Positions 38,760-50,466 of a stretch of 64,000 nucleotides of DNA are shown piece by piece. The DNA comes from Citrobacter freundii. Its GTDB lineage: Bacteria > Pseudomonadota > Gammaproteobacteria > Enterobacterales > Enterobacteriaceae. The position numbers and the translations under genes were made by a program. Positions within the stretch are counted from its first letter, which is position 1; each line of letters opens with the position of its first letter. Below the pieces are notes generated by a model that saw only the letters and a program-made list of their open reading frames with translations, did no database searches and was not told the DNA's origin. The stretch spans positions 248,001-312,000 of the forward strand of contig NZ_JAALBX010000002.1 in NCBI RefSeq assembly GCF_011077955.1, read 5' to 3'.

Positions 38760-39951
38760 ATGTACCAACCTGTCGCTTTATTTATCGGCCTGCGTTATAT
38801 GCGCGGCCGCGCAGCTGACCGCTTCGGTCGTTTTGTCTCCTGGCTTTCCACCATTGGCATCACGCTTGGCGTAATGGCTCTCGTAACGGTGCTGTCAGTG
38901 ATGAACGGTTTCGAGCGCGAACTGCAAAACAATATTCTTGGGCTAATGCCTCAGGCGCTGATCACCTCACCGAAAGGGTCGATCAACCCTCAGCAACTCC
39001 CCGCGCAAAATCTCCACTTACAGGGGGTGAGCCGCGTTGCGCCGCTGACAACGGGCGATGTGGTGCTCCAAAGTCCGCGTAGCGTGGCCGTAGGCGTGAT
39101 GTTGGGTATTGATCCGGCTAAAGAGGATCCGTTGACGCCTTATCTGGTGAATGTGCGGCAAACGGATCTCGTCGCCGGGCAATATCACGTCATTCTGGGT
39201 GAGCAACTGGCTGGTCAACTGGGCGTTAAGCGCGGCGATACGCTTCGTCTGATGGTGCCCTCTGCCAGCCAGTTTACGCCGATGGGGCGTCTGCCGAGCC
39301 AGCGGCTGTTCACCGTGATTGGTACTTTCGCCGCTAACAGCGAAGTGGATGGCTACCAGATGCTGGTGAACATTCAGGACGCCTCGCGCCTGATGCGCTA
39401 CCCGGCCGGGAATATCACCGGCTGGCGTTTATGGCTTAATGAGCCGTTGAAAGTGGATGTTCTTAGCCAACAGACCCTGCCTGCCGGCACGGAATGGAAA
39501 GACTGGCGCGAGCGTAAAGGCGAGTTGTTCCAGGCGGTGCGAATGGAAAAAAATATGATGGGCTTACTGCTCAGTCTTATCGTCGCCGTCGCCGCGTTTA
39601 ATATCATCACCTCGCTTGGTTTAATGGTGATGGAAAAGCAGGGCGAGGTCGCTATTTTGCAAACCCAGGGCCTGACGCCGCGCCAGATTATGGCGGTGTT
39701 TATGGTTCAGGGCGCCAGTGCGGGCATTATCGGCGCGCTGCTTGGCGCGGCACTGGGCGCGCTGCTCGCAAGCCAGCTCAATAATTTGATGCCGATTATC
39801 GGCGCGTTTCTTGATGGCGCGGCGCTGCCGGTTGCCATTGAGCCGTTGCAGGTGATCGCCATTGCGCTGATAGCGATGCTTATCGCGCTTTTATCCACGC
39901 TTTATCCTTCCTGGCGCGCCGCCGCCACTCAACCCGCTGAGGCTTTACGTT

Positions 39952-39959
<8 letters not shown>
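38760..39959 (+). CDS. lolC: Lipoprotein-releasing ABC transporter permease LolC
   Basis: A 399-residue inner-membrane permease with four helices: TM1 about residues 25-47, then a large periplasmic domain, and three helices in the C-terminal third. With LolD2E it extracts outer-membrane lipoproteins and passes them to LolA, which docks on the LolC periplasmic hook. The frame begins eight codons earlier, but [17 protein letters not shown] at 38760 is the conserved start. Its stop overlaps lolD by eight bases. Confidence 0.96.
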
Positions 39960-40655
<696 letters not shown>

Positions 40656-40656
<1 letters not shown>

Positions 40657-41903
40657 TGGCGAGTCCACTTTCGTTATTAATTGGCCTTCGCTTTAGTCGT
40701 GGACGGCGGCGCAGCGGCATGGTTTCGCTGATTTCCGTGATTTCCACTGTTGGCATCGCGCTTGGCGTTGCTGTGCTTATCATGGGCCTTAGCGCCATGA
40801 ACGGATTTGAGCGTGAGCTGAACAACCGGATTCTGGCAGTGGTGCCGCACGGCGAAATCGAGCCGGTGGATCAACCGTGGAAAGGCTGGCCCGAGGTCTT
40901 GACGCGAGTCGAGAAAGTACCCGGGATTGAAGCCGCCGCGCCGTATATCAATTTCACTGGCCTGATTGAAAGCGGGGTTAACCTGCGGGCGATTCAGGTC
41001 AAAGGCGTCGACCCGCAGCAGGAGATGCGCCTTAGCGCGCTGCCGCGATTTGTGCAAAATAATGCCTGGCAAAACTTCAAAGCCGGTCAGCAGCAGATCA
41101 TTATCGGCAAGGGCGTAGCCGACGCGCTGAAAGTGAAGCAGGGCGACTGGATCTCTATCATGATCCCGAACTCCGATGGCGAAAATAAGCTGTTGCAGCC
41201 CAAGCGGGTGCGTCTGCAAATTGCCGGGATTTTACAGCTCAGCGGCCAGCTTGATCACAGCCTGGCGATGGTGCCGATGCAGGACGCCCAGCAGTATCTC
41301 GATATGGGCGACAGCGTGACCGGCATCGCCATCAAAGTGAATGATGTCTTCAACGCCAATAAGCTGGTGCGCGACGCCGGTGAAGTAACCAACGCGTATG
41401 TCTATATCAAAAGCTGGATAGGGACTTACGGCTATATGTATCGTGATATCCAGATGATCCGCGCGATTATGTATCTGGCGATGGTGCTGGTGATTGGCGT
41501 GGCGTGTTTTAATATCGTCTCAACGCTTGTTATGGCGGTCAAAGATAAGAGCAGCGATATCGCTGTGTTGCGTACGCTTGGCGCGAAAGATGGTCTTATC
41601 CGCGCTATTTTCGTCTGGTATGGTTTACTGGCAGGGCTTGTAGGCAGCGTAAGCGGCGTGGTGGTCGGCGTGTTGGCCTCATGGCAGCTTACCGCGCTTA
41701 TCGCGTGGATTGAGAAACTCATCGGCCACCATTTCTTGTCCGGCGACATTTATTTCATCGACTTCCTGCCATCAGAACTTCATACGATGGATGTCGTCTA
41801 TGTACTGATAACCGCGCTGGTGTTGAGCCTGGTGGCGAGTTGGTATCCGGCGCGGCGCGCCAGCCGTATCGATCCGGCACGGGTGTTGAGCGGCGGGCAA
41901 TAA
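40656..41903 (+). CDS. lolE: Lipoprotein-releasing ABC transporter permease LolE
   Basis: A 415-residue permease, paralogous to LolC, with TM1 (about residues 25-47), a large periplasmic domain and three C-terminal helices, ending in [20 protein letters not shown]. LolE receives lipoproteins from the outer leaflet of the inner membrane. It overlaps lolD by one base (TAATG), so translation is coupled. Confidence 0.96.
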
Positions 41904-41917
41904 CGTCGGGGGCGAGG

Positions 41918-42829
41918 ATGTATTACGGATTCGATATCGGCGGCAGTAAAATCGCCTTTGGCGTCTACGACGCTCATCGGCAGTTGCAGTATGAACAACG
42001 TGTCGCCACGCCTCACGATGATTATCACGCATTTCTGGCAGCGATTACCGGCCTTGTTGACGCCGCCGATAAACAGTTTGGTAGCAAAGGCCATGTCGGC
42101 ATCGGTATTCCCGGAATGCCGGAAACCGACGACGGGCTGCTTTATGCAGCCAATCTTCCGGCCGCATCCGGTCATCCGGTTCGCGCGGACTTAAGCCGCC
42201 TGCTTGGGCGGGATGTGCGTATTGATAATGACGCCAACTGTTTTGCGCTCTCAGAAGCCTGGGATGACGCGTTTCGTCCCTATCCGGTGGTGATGGGGCT
42301 GATTTTGGGGACCGGGGTCGGCGGCGGACTGGTAATTAACGGGAAATCGGTGACCGGGCGCAATTATATTACCGGTGAATTCGGGCATACCCGACTGCCA
42401 ATCGATGCGGTATCGTTGCTGGGCTGGGATATCCCCATACGGCGCTGCGGTTGCGGTCAGCATGGCTGTGCCGAAACCTATCTTTCCGGTCGCGGCTTTG
42501 CATGGCTGTATCATCACTTCTACCATGAAACACTGGCGGCACCAGAAATTATCGCCCGCTGGCATGCCGGCGATGAAAATGCGCGCGCGCACGTCGAGCG
42601 GTTTGTCGACCTGCTGGCCATCTGTCTGGGCAACTGGCTGACGGTAGTCGACGCGCATCTGGTGGTAATAGGCGGCGGGTTGTCGAATTTTACCTATATT
42701 ACCGAGGCGCTGGGCGCGCGATTGCCCCGCGCGTTGTTACCCGTTGCCAGGACGCCGCGTATTGAAGCGGCAAGGCACGGGGACGCCGGAGGAATGCGCG
42801 GCGCTGCGTTCCTCCATCTAACGGACTAA
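41918..42829 (+). CDS. nagK: N-acetyl-D-glucosamine kinase NagK
   Basis: A 303-residue ROK-family kinase. The phosphate-binding [11 protein letters not shown] is at residues 6-16, [13 protein letters not shown] near 125, and the zinc motif [10 protein letters not shown] near 177. It phosphorylates free GlcNAc recovered from peptidoglycan. The frame is open far upstream within lolE, but the ATG at 41918 gives exactly the E. coli length. It begins 14 bases after lolE and is probably in the lolCDE-nagK-cobB transcription unit. Confidence 0.95.
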   Translation: MYYGFDIGGSKIAFGVYDAHRQLQYEQRVATPHDDYHAFLAAITGLVDAADKQFGSKGHVGIGIPGMPETDDGLLYAANLPAASGHPVRADLSRLLGRDVRIDNDANCFALSEAWDDAFRPYPVVMGLILGTGVGGGLVINGKSVTGRNYITGEFGHTRLPIDAVSLLGWDIPIRRCGCGQHGCAETYLSGRGFAWLYHHFYHETLAAPEIIARWHAGDENARAHVERFVDLLAICLGNWLTVVDAHLVVIGGGLSNFTYITEALGARLPRALLPVARTPRIEAARHGDAGGMRGAAFLHLTD

Positions 42830-42845
42830 TTTTTTTGAGGTGGCT

Positions 42846-43664
42846 ATGCTATCGCGTCGTCAGCACCGTTTGATGAGGTTTAAAAGAAACAAGCGTCGAC
42901 TGCGCGAGCGGTTGCGTCAGCGATTATTTTTCCAGAACGGAGTACCCGAAGCGATGGATAAACCAAGAGTAGTGGTGTTAACCGGCGCGGGGATCTCGGC
43001 GGAATCCGGGATACGTACCTTTCGCGCAACCGATGGGCTATGGGAAGAGCATCGCGTGGAAGATGTGGCGACGCCAGAAGGCTTTGCCCGCGATCCGCAA
43101 CTGGTGCAGGCGTTTTACAACGCACGGCGCCAGCAGCTACAGCAACCTGAAATCAAACCTAACGCCGCGCATCTGGCGCTGGCTGAGCTTGAACGCGCCC
43201 TGGGCGACCGTTTTGTGCTGATTACCCAAAATATTGATAATCTTCACGAGCGAGCGGGTAATCGCAACGTTATCCATATGCATGGCGAGTTGCTGAAGGT
43301 GCGGTGCTCGCAGAGCGGTCAAATCCTTGAGTGGCGCCAGGACGTCACGGAAGATGATAAATGCCACTGCTGCCAGTTCCCCGCGCCGCTGCGCCCGCAC
43401 GTCGTGTGGTTTGGCGAAATGCCGCTGGGTATGGACGACATTTACCAGTCGCTTGCAATGGCGGATCTCTTTATCGCCATTGGCACCTCCGGGCATGTAT
43501 ACCCGGCCGCAGGGTTCGTTCATGAAGCGCGCTTACATGGCGCCCACACGGTGGAACTCAATCTCGAGCCAAGCCAGGTCGGCAGCGAATTCGAAGAGAA
43601 ACATTACGGACTGGCAAGTGAAGTGGTGCCTGAGTTTGTTGAGCGGCTGCTAAAAGGGCTTTAA
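42846..43664 (+). CDS. cobB: NAD-dependent protein deacylase CobB (sirtuin)
   Basis: A 272-residue sirtuin. A basic 37-residue N-terminal extension ([16 protein letters not shown]) is the longer enteric isoform. The NAD site has [26 protein letters not shown] and the catalytic HMHGELL. The zinc Cys are in VRCSQSG and KCHCCQF, one pair close-spaced. It removes acetyl and succinyl groups, for example from acetyl-CoA synthetase. The ATG at 42846 follows GAGG, although a GTG lies two codons earlier. A few residues shorter than E. coli at the C-terminus. Confidence 0.95.
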   Translation: MLSRRQHRLMRFKRNKRRLRERLRQRLFFQNGVPEAMDKPRVVVLTGAGISAESGIRTFRATDGLWEEHRVEDVATPEGFARDPQLVQAFYNARRQQLQQPEIKPNAAHLALAELERALGDRFVLITQNIDNLHERAGNRNVIHMHGELLKVRCSQSGQILEWRQDVTEDDKCHCCQFPAPLRPHVVWFGEMPLGMDDIYQSLAMADLFIAIGTSGHVYPAAGFVHEARLHGAHTVELNLEPSQVGSEFEEKHYGLASEVVPEFVERLLKGL

Positions 43665-43679
43665 CGCCAGGCTATGATA

Positions 43680-43704
43680 CAGGCGGAGCAGGGCGCTCCG
43701 CCTG
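43680..43704. terminator. Perfect stem-loop between convergent cobB and potD
   Basis: CAGGCGGAGC (43680-43689) pairs with GCTCCGCCTG (43695-43704) over a 5-base loop. No T run on either side, so a weak bidirectional terminator is inferred. Confidence 0.55.
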
Positions 43705-43711
43705 AAAGGTC

Positions 43712-44758
43712 TTAACGGCCCGCTTTTAGTTTCTGGTAGTACTCTTCATAGATGGCGCTGGCGTCCCCAACATCGTTTTGCCATTCGCCTTTATCAATAA
43801 TCGACTGATCCGGATACAGGGATTTATCGCCGGACACGTCTTTGTTCAGCAGTTTTCGCGCCGCCAGATTCGGCGTCGGATAGCCGATGGTTTCCGCAAC
43901 CTGTTTTGCGATCTCCGGGCGCAGCAGGAAGTTAATCAGTTGCATAGCGCCATCGACGTTTTTAGCATTAGACGGAATCGACAGACTGTCCATCCAGAAA
44001 ATACCGCCTTCCTCAGGCCAGACGATTTCCAGCGGCGTTCCCGCCTGGCGGGCCACCCATGCTGAGCCGTTCCACACCATCCCCAGATTCACTTCGCCTT
44101 CCATATACGGATTTGCCGGATTATCGGAGTTAAACGCCGCCACGTTAGGCATCAGTTTTTGCAGTTCGTGATAGGCCTGTTCTATCTCTTTAGGATCGGT
44201 GGTGTTGCCGGAAAGGCCAAGTTTACGCAGCGCCATCTGGAACACTTCACGCGCATCGTCAGTCAGCAGCAGGCTGCCTTTGTATTCCGGCTTCCATAAA
44301 TCCGCCCAGCGGGTCACGGTTTTCGGGTCGATGCTCTCGCTATTCACGCCAATTGCGGTAGCCCCCCAGATATACGGAATAGAGTAATCATTGCCTGGAT
44401 CGAACGGTTTATTCAGCATCGCCGGATCAAGGTTATGGAAGTTGGAAAGTTTGCTTTTATCTATCTTCTGAATCATGCCCTCTTTGCGCATTTTATCGAC
44501 GAAATAGGTGGACGGGACCACCAGATCGTACGCGCCTTCTTTATAGGTTTTGAGCTTGGCGTACATCGTCTCATTTGATTCATAAGTCGAATAGATAACC
44601 TTAATGCCGGTCTCTTTCGTAAACTGCTCCAGTAAGCCTGGCGGCACGTACTCGGTCCAGTTATAGAAATAGACGGTTTTACTGTCATCCGCCTGGGCGG
44701 CGCTCATTCCCAGCGCCAACGCGCCGGCGGCAAGCAGGTGGCGTGACCATGTTTTCAT
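43712..44758 (-). CDS. potD: Spermidine/putrescine-binding periplasmic protein PotD
   Basis: A 348-residue periplasmic binding protein. The signal peptide (residues 1-23) ends AQA before DDSKTVYFYNWTEY. The polyamine site is lined by aromatic and acidic residues, such as YNWTEYVPPG and the NWADL-like WADLWKPEYKG region. Length equals E. coli PotD. It supplies spermidine, preferred over putrescine, to the PotABC transporter. Last gene of potABCD, three bases after potC. Confidence 0.97.
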   Translation of the reverse strand: MKTWSRHLLAAGALALGMSAAQADDSKTVYFYNWTEYVPPGLLEQFTKETGIKVIYSTYESNETMYAKLKTYKEGAYDLVVPSTYFVDKMRKEGMIQKIDKSKLSNFHNLDPAMLNKPFDPGNDYSIPYIWGATAIGVNSESIDPKTVTRWADLWKPEYKGSLLLTDDAREVFQMALRKLGLSGNTTDPKEIEQAYHELQKLMPNVAAFNSDNPANPYMEGEVNLGMVWNGSAWVARQAGTPLEIVWPEEGGIFWMDSLSIPSNAKNVDGAMQLINFLLRPEIAKQVAETIGYPTPNLAARKLLNKDVSGDKSLYPDQSIIDKGEWQNDVGDASAIYEEYYQKLKAGR

Positions 44759-44760
44759 TC

Positions 44761-45573
44761 TTACGTCTCCTGTCGTTGTGAGCCTGACGAACGAGCCAGA
44801 CTTTTTGTTTTATCGCGCGCAATCAGCTGGCTGGTAATCACCATCACCAGAGAGAGCATGAGAAGAATGGTGGCCAGCGCATTAACTTCCGGTGAAACGC
44901 CGACTTTAACCATTGAGTAGATTTTTAACGGTAAAATTTCATAGCTCGGCCCGGTGACGAACGAGGAGACCACCACATCGTCCATGGAGAGGGTAAAACT
45001 TAACACCCACCCCGCCGCCACAGCCGGCATCGCCAGCGGCAGAATAATTTTTCGAAGAATAGTGATTTCCCCGGCGCCCAGATCGCGGGCGGCTTCCAGC
45101 ATACGGACGTCAAACCCTTTCAGGCGTGAATAGACGGTGACCACCACAAAGGGCAGGCAAAAAGTGATATGCGAAAACAGCAGCGACCAAAAGCCAAGTT
45201 GAATACCGAGCAGCATAAACAGCACCAACAGGGAGATTGCCATAACGATATCGGGCGACATCATCACCACAAACAGCATGCCGCTAACGAAAGGTTTACC
45301 GCTAAACCGATAGCGATAGAGCGCCACGGCGGTAAGCGATCCTATCAGTGTGGCGAAGGTCGCTGAGAACACCGCCATAGTAAGCGAGTGTTTCGCGGCC
45401 TGTAACAGACTGTCGTTATTGGCCAGCAGGCTGTACCACCGCGTGGTGAAGCCTTGCCAGTTGATGCCGAAGCGCGAACTGTTAAACGAATTCACGATAA
45501 GAATGATGATCGGAATATACAGGTACGCGTAGATTACGGTCATAAACCCGCCGCGCAGGAGACGGCCCATCAT
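44761..45573 (-). CDS. potC: Spermidine/putrescine ABC permease PotC
   Basis: A 270-residue permease with six helices. The EAA motif ([20 protein letters not shown], residues about 155-175) contacts PotA. It is about six residues longer than E. coli at the C-terminus. Its ATG overlaps the potB stop by four bases. Confidence 0.96.
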   Translation of the reverse strand: MMGRLLRGGFMTVIYAYLYIPIIILIVNSFNSSRFGINWQGFTTRWYSLLANNDSLLQAAKHSLTMAVFSATFATLIGSLTAVALYRYRFSGKPFVSGMLFVVMMSPDIVMAISLLVLFMLLGIQLGFWSLLFSHITFCLPFVVVTVYSRLKGFDVRMLEAARDLGAGEITILRKIILPLAMPAVAAGWVLSFTLSMDDVVVSSFVTGPSYEILPLKIYSMVKVGVSPEVNALATILLMLSLVMVITSQLIARDKTKSLARSSGSQRQET

Positions 45574-46427
45574 TCGAGGTCTCCTTTTTTATTCAGTAGC
45601 CGGGCGGCGCGCCAGTACACCAGCAGCATTAACCCCATGACGACCGTGAGCGTGACGCTGGTGGCCGAGCCGAACGGCCAGTCGCGAATATTAAGGAACT
45701 GACTCTTGATAACGTTGCCAATCAGCAGGTTCTTGGCGCCGCCCATTAAATCGGAGACGTAAAACAGGCCCATCGCCGGCAGCATCACCAGCAGGCAACC
45801 GGCGATGATGCCCGGCATGGTAAGAGGAAGAATGATGCGAATAAACGTCTGCAATTGGCTCGCGCCCAAATCGCGCGCGGCTTCAAGCAGCGGCTTATCG
45901 AGCTTTTCAATGCTGGAGTAAAGCGGCATCACCATAAACGGCAGCAGGATATACACCAGACCCACAATCACCGCTCCGGGGGTGTACATAATGCGAAGGG
46001 GGGTATCAATCACCCCAAGCCACAGCAAAAATTCGTTGAGATAGCCTTTGGTGCTGAGAAAAATCTTTAAGCCGTAAATGCGGATTAACGAATTAGTCCA
46101 GAACGGCACTATCAATAAAAACAGCAGCAACGGACGCACCCGCTCCGGCAGACGCGCCATAAACCACGCAAAGGGGTATCCCAGCGCCAGACAGGCCAGG
46201 GTGGCGATAAGCGCCATATTCAATGAGTGCAATAAGACCTGGAAATAGAGCGGGTCCAGCAGCCGCGCGTAGTTATCCAGCGTAAACACCAGGCTTACAA
46301 AGCTGTTGTCGTCGCGGGTCAAAAAGCTGGTGCCGATGATCATCAGGTTTGGCAGGAAAACAAACAGCAGCAGCCAACCCACGATAGTTGCGATCACCAC
46401 ATTCTGGAATTTACGTGTGCGTTTCAT
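45570..46427 (-). CDS. potB: Spermidine/putrescine ABC permease PotB
   Basis: A 285-residue permease with six helices and EAA motif [20 protein letters not shown]. The frame continues 22 codons upstream inside potA, but the ATG at 46427 ([10 protein letters not shown]) matches the longer E. coli annotation. It overlaps potA by 17 bases. Confidence 0.95.
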   Translation of the reverse strand: MKRTRKFQNVVIATIVGWLLLFVFLPNLMIIGTSFLTRDDNSFVSLVFTLDNYARLLDPLYFQVLLHSLNMALIATLACLALGYPFAWFMARLPERVRPLLLFLLIVPFWTNSLIRIYGLKIFLSTKGYLNEFLLWLGVIDTPLRIMYTPGAVIVGLVYILLPFMVMPLYSSIEKLDKPLLEAARDLGASQLQTFIRIILPLTMPGIIAGCLLVMLPAMGLFYVSDLMGGAKNLLIGNVIKSQFLNIRDWPFGSATSVTLTVVMGLMLLVYWRAARLLNKKGDLE

Positions 46428-47547
46428 CAGCCAGTACGACCTCCCAGCTTTCCACCCAGGTGACAGCCATCTTCTGGTTAAGGGAATGGTCAACGTCAGG
46501 GTCGTCTTCGTTAAAGAACTCGCTGACCATGACCATTTTGCCGTTTTCCAGTTCGACCACCGATTCCAGCGTCATGCCTTTATAGTTGCGCTCGCGCACA
46601 TAGCCGATAAGCCCATCGGCTTCCCGGGCGTCGTTTATCTCCTCGACGCGCAGATCCTCCGGGCGCAGCAGGACATTAAGCCGCTGTCCTGGCGTTACCG
46701 GGAAATTCACATAGATAAAGCACTCGCGACCTTCAACGTTTGCCCGCACGCGCAGATCGTCAACGCGCTCAATGACTGTGGCATCGAAAATATTAATTTC
46801 GCCGATAAAGCTCGCGACAAACAGATTTTTTGGCTCTTCGTAGATTTCGCGCGGTGTGCCGTCCTGCTCAATGCGCCCGTCACGCATCACCACAATGCGA
46901 TCCGACATCGTCAGCGCTTCTTCTTGATCGTGCGTGACAAACACAAAAGTGATGCCCAGTTTACGCTGCAACGCTTTCAGCTCGTTCTGCATCTGTTTGC
47001 GAAGCTTATAATCAAGCGCTGAAAGCGACTCATCAAGCAACAGTAAGCGCGGCTTATTGACCACCGCTCGCGCGATGGCGACGCGCTGTTGCTGCCCGCC
47101 GGAGAGCTGATGGGGTTTACGGGTGGCAAAGCTGTCGAGCTGTACCATCTTCAACGCCTCCATCACACGGGGCGTAATCTCATTGGATGGGGTCTTTTGC
47201 ATCCGCAAACCAAAGGCTACGTTTTCAAATACCGTCATATGCGGGAAAAGAGCGTAGCTTTGAAAGACGGTATTGACGTGGCGGTGCTCGGCAGGAACGT
47301 CGGTAATGTCTTGCCCATCAAGAAGGATGTGGCCGGCATCGACGGTTTCCAGCCCTGCAATCAGGCGCAGAACGGTGGTTTTACCGCAGCCTGAAGGGCC
47401 AAGCAGTGTGAGAAATTCACCATTGTTGATGGTCAGGGATAAGTCTGTAATGACATTCTTACCATCAAAACCTTTCTGAATTCCCGCCAGTTTTACCAGC
47501 GGCGAAAGCGAACAGGATTGTTTATTCAATTTTTTACGCTGTCCCAT
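46411..47547 (-). CDS. potA: Spermidine/putrescine ABC ATPase PotA
   Basis: A 378-residue ATPase. Walker A is GPSGCGKTT (about residue 50), signature [12 protein letters not shown], Walker [13 protein letters not shown], and a TOBE domain fills the C-terminal part. The frame opens 21 codons earlier, but [10 protein letters not shown] at 47547 gives exactly the E. coli length. First gene of potABCD. Confidence 0.97.
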   Translation of the reverse strand: MGQRKKLNKQSCSLSPLVKLAGIQKGFDGKNVITDLSLTINNGEFLTLLGPSGCGKTTVLRLIAGLETVDAGHILLDGQDITDVPAEHRHVNTVFQSYALFPHMTVFENVAFGLRMQKTPSNEITPRVMEALKMVQLDSFATRKPHQLSGGQQQRVAIARAVVNKPRLLLLDESLSALDYKLRKQMQNELKALQRKLGITFVFVTHDQEEALTMSDRIVVMRDGRIEQDGTPREIYEEPKNLFVASFIGEINIFDATVIERVDDLRVRANVEGRECFIYVNFPVTPGQRLNVLLRPEDLRVEEINDAREADGLIGYVRERNYKGMTLESVVELENGKMVMVSEFFNEDDPDVDHSLNQKMAVTWVESWEVVLADETHT

Positions 47548-47851
47548 AAATAACGCATCGATAAACTCACCGGATGCGGGGTTTGTGATGTACCACCTGG
47601 GCTGACACATAATTAATAAGGGCAGGCATTCTACGGCAAAGCATTGAAATCTCCAATGCTTGATACAAATTCATAGCCTGGTTATTCGGTTTTACATGGC
47701 GTAATAGCTAAGCTTATGTCTTATATCAACAGAAGGGTAACTTAAACAACGCTGAAGGTTTTTTTGTCCCTGAAAAGCTAAAAGTGATGTGGCGCAATAT
47801 TTGTAATTTCTGGCTTACTGATAATGTTGTCACAAAAATGAGGGTGATGGC
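47548..47851. other. Divergent promoter region potA / pepT
   Basis: About 300 bases holding both promoters. TTGATACAAATTCA (47660-47673) keeps a perfect left half of an FNR site and a poor right half. E. coli pepT is FNR-activated under anaerobiosis, so it may be functional, but confidence is low. Confidence 0.35.
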
Positions 47852-49075
47852 ATGGATAAATTATTAGAGCGTTTCTTGCACTATGTATCACTGGATACCC
47901 AGTCAAAAGCGGGCGTCCGTCAGGTTCCCAGTACCGAAGGGCAATGGAAACTTCTGCGGGTATTAAAGACCCAAATGGAAGAGCTTGGGCTGGTGGATGT
48001 GAGCCTCAGCGAACACGGCACGCTGATGGGGACGTTGCCATCCAACATTGACCGTCAGGTTCCGGCGATTGGGTTTATTTCCCACGTCGATACCTCGCCA
48101 GATTTCAGCGGTAAAAACGTGAATCCGCAAATTCTTGAAAACTATCGCGGCGGTGATATCGCGCTCGGCATCGGCGATGAAGTGTTATCGCCCGTGATGT
48201 TCCCGGTACTGCATCAACTGCTTGGCCAGACGCTCATCACCACCGATGGTAAAACCTTGCTCGGCGCGGATGACAAAGCGGGCGTGGCGGAAATCATGAC
48301 CGCGATGGCGGTGCTTAAGGCCAGGAATATTCCTCACGGTGATATTCGCGTAGCGTTTACGCCGGATGAGGAAGTGGGCAAGGGCGCGAAATTTTTCGAC
48401 GTCGAGAAATTTGACGCCCGGTGGGCCTACACGGTTGATGGCGGCGGCGTGGGCGAGCTGGAGTTTGAAAACTTCAATGCCGCATCGGTGACGATTAAAA
48501 TCGTGGGCAACAATGTGCATCCCGGTACGGCGAAAGGGGTGATGGTTAACGCGCTGTCGCTTGCCGCACGCATTCACGCGGAGGTTCCGGCGGATGAAAG
48601 CCCGGAAATGACGGAAGGGCACGAAGGTTTTTATCATCTGCAAAGCATGAAAGGCAGCGTGGATAAAGCCGAAATGCACTATATCATTCGCGATTTTGAC
48701 CGTAGCCAGTTTGAAGCCCGCAAACGCAAAATGATGGATATAGCCAAAAAGGTCGGCAAAGGGCTGCACCCGGACTGCTATATCGAGCTGATTATCGAAG
48801 ACAGTTACTACAATATGCGCGACAAAGTCGCAGAGCATCCGCATATTATTGAAATCGCGCGTCAGGCGATGCTGGACTGCGACATAGAACCGCTGATGAA
48901 GCCGATTCGCGGCGGTACCGACGGTGCGCAGTTGTCGTTTAAAGGGCTACCGTGCCCGAATCTGTTTACCGGCGGGTATAACTACCATGGCAAGCATGAA
49001 TTTGTCACCCTGGAAGGCATGGAGAAAGCGGTCGGGGTGATAGTGCGAATTGCTGAGTTAACCGCGCAGCATTAA
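47852..49075 (+). CDS. pepT: Peptidase T (tripeptide aminopeptidase)
   Basis: A 407-residue M20 zinc peptidase that removes the N-terminal residue from tripeptides. Metal-binding motifs are [11 protein letters not shown] (about residue 77), [12 protein letters not shown] (about 140) and [15 protein letters not shown] (about 172), with [10 protein letters not shown] near the C-terminus. Length is one residue less than E. coli. The ATG at 47852 follows GAGGGTG. The dimerisation lid domain lies between residues 210 and 320. Followed by a strong terminator. Confidence 0.96.
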   Translation: MDKLLERFLHYVSLDTQSKAGVRQVPSTEGQWKLLRVLKTQMEELGLVDVSLSEHGTLMGTLPSNIDRQVPAIGFISHVDTSPDFSGKNVNPQILENYRGGDIALGIGDEVLSPVMFPVLHQLLGQTLITTDGKTLLGADDKAGVAEIMTAMAVLKARNIPHGDIRVAFTPDEEVGKGAKFFDVEKFDARWAYTVDGGGVGELEFENFNAASVTIKIVGNNVHPGTAKGVMVNALSLAARIHAEVPADESPEMTEGHEGFYHLQSMKGSVDKAEMHYIIRDFDRSQFEARKRKMMDIAKKVGKGLHPDCYIELIIEDSYYNMRDKVAEHPHIIEIARQAMLDCDIEPLMKPIRGGTDGAQLSFKGLPCPNLFTGGYNYHGKHEFVTLEGMEKAVGVIVRIAELTAQH

Positions 49076-49091
49076 TCACAACGCGTCCGTG

Positions 49092-49124
49092 AAAAAGGCA
49101 GGTGATCATCACCTGCCTTTTTTG
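49092..49124 (+). terminator. Terminator of pepT
   Basis: A near-perfect palindrome AAGGCAGGTGATC/GATCACCTGCCTT region centred near 49107, followed by six T. Confidence 0.88.
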
Positions 49125-49189
49125 TCTGAAGAAAACCCTGAGCCTTGCCTGGCGTTCCGGCAAACATGAAGCCGGAAGCCAGCGAGGCG

Positions 49190-50311
49190 TTAGTCGGCGA
49201 AATACCAGTACCCACTGTTCACCAGCGCGGCGAGCATCGCCAGAAACGACGGGTCTTCCAGCGCATCGCCAAGCTTATCGGCATCCACCACGATATTATT
49301 CGCTAATGCGTTAAGCGCCGGGCGGTGCGGGCTGTTAATTTTCTCACTGTTGACGAACACCTCTTCGCCGATACGCACAACGCGCAAGCCGCCAAGGCGT
49401 ACCAGCGAATCCCCCTGCTTCAACGCGTCGTAGACTTCATCCGGTTGATAGGGCGGTTCAGCGGGCGCGATATCCAGTTCATGACGCGACTGGGTGATAA
49501 ACTCGCCAAACCATTCAGTAAAATGCTCCGGCTGGTTGATAAGATCAAGCATCATCCCGCGCAGCTTTTCGAGTTCCTGCGGTTGAATATCCGCCGGATA
49601 CTGGCGCGCCGGGACATCCGGGTCGCTGTAACGCTGGCTGCCGAGTTCGCGTTGCAGCACATAGTCGGCGAAACCGCTTATCAGTTCACGACCGCTTGGC
49701 GTACGAAATCCCACGGAATAATTAAGGGAGTTTTCCAGCGAATACCCTTCGTGTGGGAATCCAGGCGGAATATAAAGAATGTCGCCAGGCTCCAGTTCTT
49801 CGTCAATTAACGCCTCAAACGGGTCAACCTGAAGAAGGTCCGGGTGCGGGCAGTGCTGCTTCATTGGCACTTTTTCCCCGACGCGCCAACGGCGACGGCC
49901 TGTGCCCTGAATAATAAACACGTCGTACTGATCAAGATGTGGCCCTACGCCGCCGCCGGGTACCGAGAACGAGATCATTAAATCATCGGTACGCCAGTCG
50001 GGCAGGGCGCGGAACGGGCGCATAAGCTGCGCGGTGGGTTCATGCCAGTGGTTGACGGCCTGAACCAGCAGCGACCAGTTGTTTTCACCCAGGTGATCGT
50101 AACTTTCAAAGGGACCGTGGCTTACTTGCCATTTCCCGTCGAGATGGCTGACCAGGCGGCTATCCACTTCGTTTTCCATGGCAAGCCCCGCCAGTTCGTC
50201 CGGGGAGAGGGGATCGACAAAGTTTTTAAAGCCGCGCTTTAACACCACCGGCCGTTTTTGCCAGTAGCGCTGAATAAAATCGGGCCAGTTTAAATCAAGT
50301 TGATAGTCCAT
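49190..50311 (-). CDS. roxA: 50S ribosomal protein L16 3-hydroxylase RoxA
   Basis: A 373-residue JmjC-type 2-oxoglutarate and Fe(II)-dependent dioxygenase (formerly YcfD). The iron ligands are in GVGPHLDQYDVF (His and Asp, about residues 122-133) and GFPHEGYSL (distal His). It hydroxylates Arg81 of L16 and links translation to oxygen. The frame begins six codons earlier, but the ATG at 50311 gives the E. coli length. It sits between pepT and phoQ on the minus strand, as in E. coli. Confidence 0.95.
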   Translation of the reverse strand: MDYQLDLNWPDFIQRYWQKRPVVLKRGFKNFVDPLSPDELAGLAMENEVDSRLVSHLDGKWQVSHGPFESYDHLGENNWSLLVQAVNHWHEPTAQLMRPFRALPDWRTDDLMISFSVPGGGVGPHLDQYDVFIIQGTGRRRWRVGEKVPMKQHCPHPDLLQVDPFEALIDEELEPGDILYIPPGFPHEGYSLENSLNYSVGFRTPSGRELISGFADYVLQRELGSQRYSDPDVPARQYPADIQPQELEKLRGMMLDLINQPEHFTEWFGEFITQSRHELDIAPAEPPYQPDEVYDALKQGDSLVRLGGLRVVRIGEEVFVNSEKINSPHRPALNALANNIVVDADKLGDALEDPSFLAMLAALVNSGYWYFAD

Positions 50312-50466
50312 ATTGTTTTCCGTCGGCATAGAACCTTAGCGGAGTATACCTTAAATAAATCGCGTTGCAGGACAAAGCCCAGGCGTTTGAAAAGGGAACG
50401 GCGTATCAAAGCGATGCCGCCGCATTTCTGCCCGGCGATACGCGCAAGTTTTAAGGGGCCGGGTCT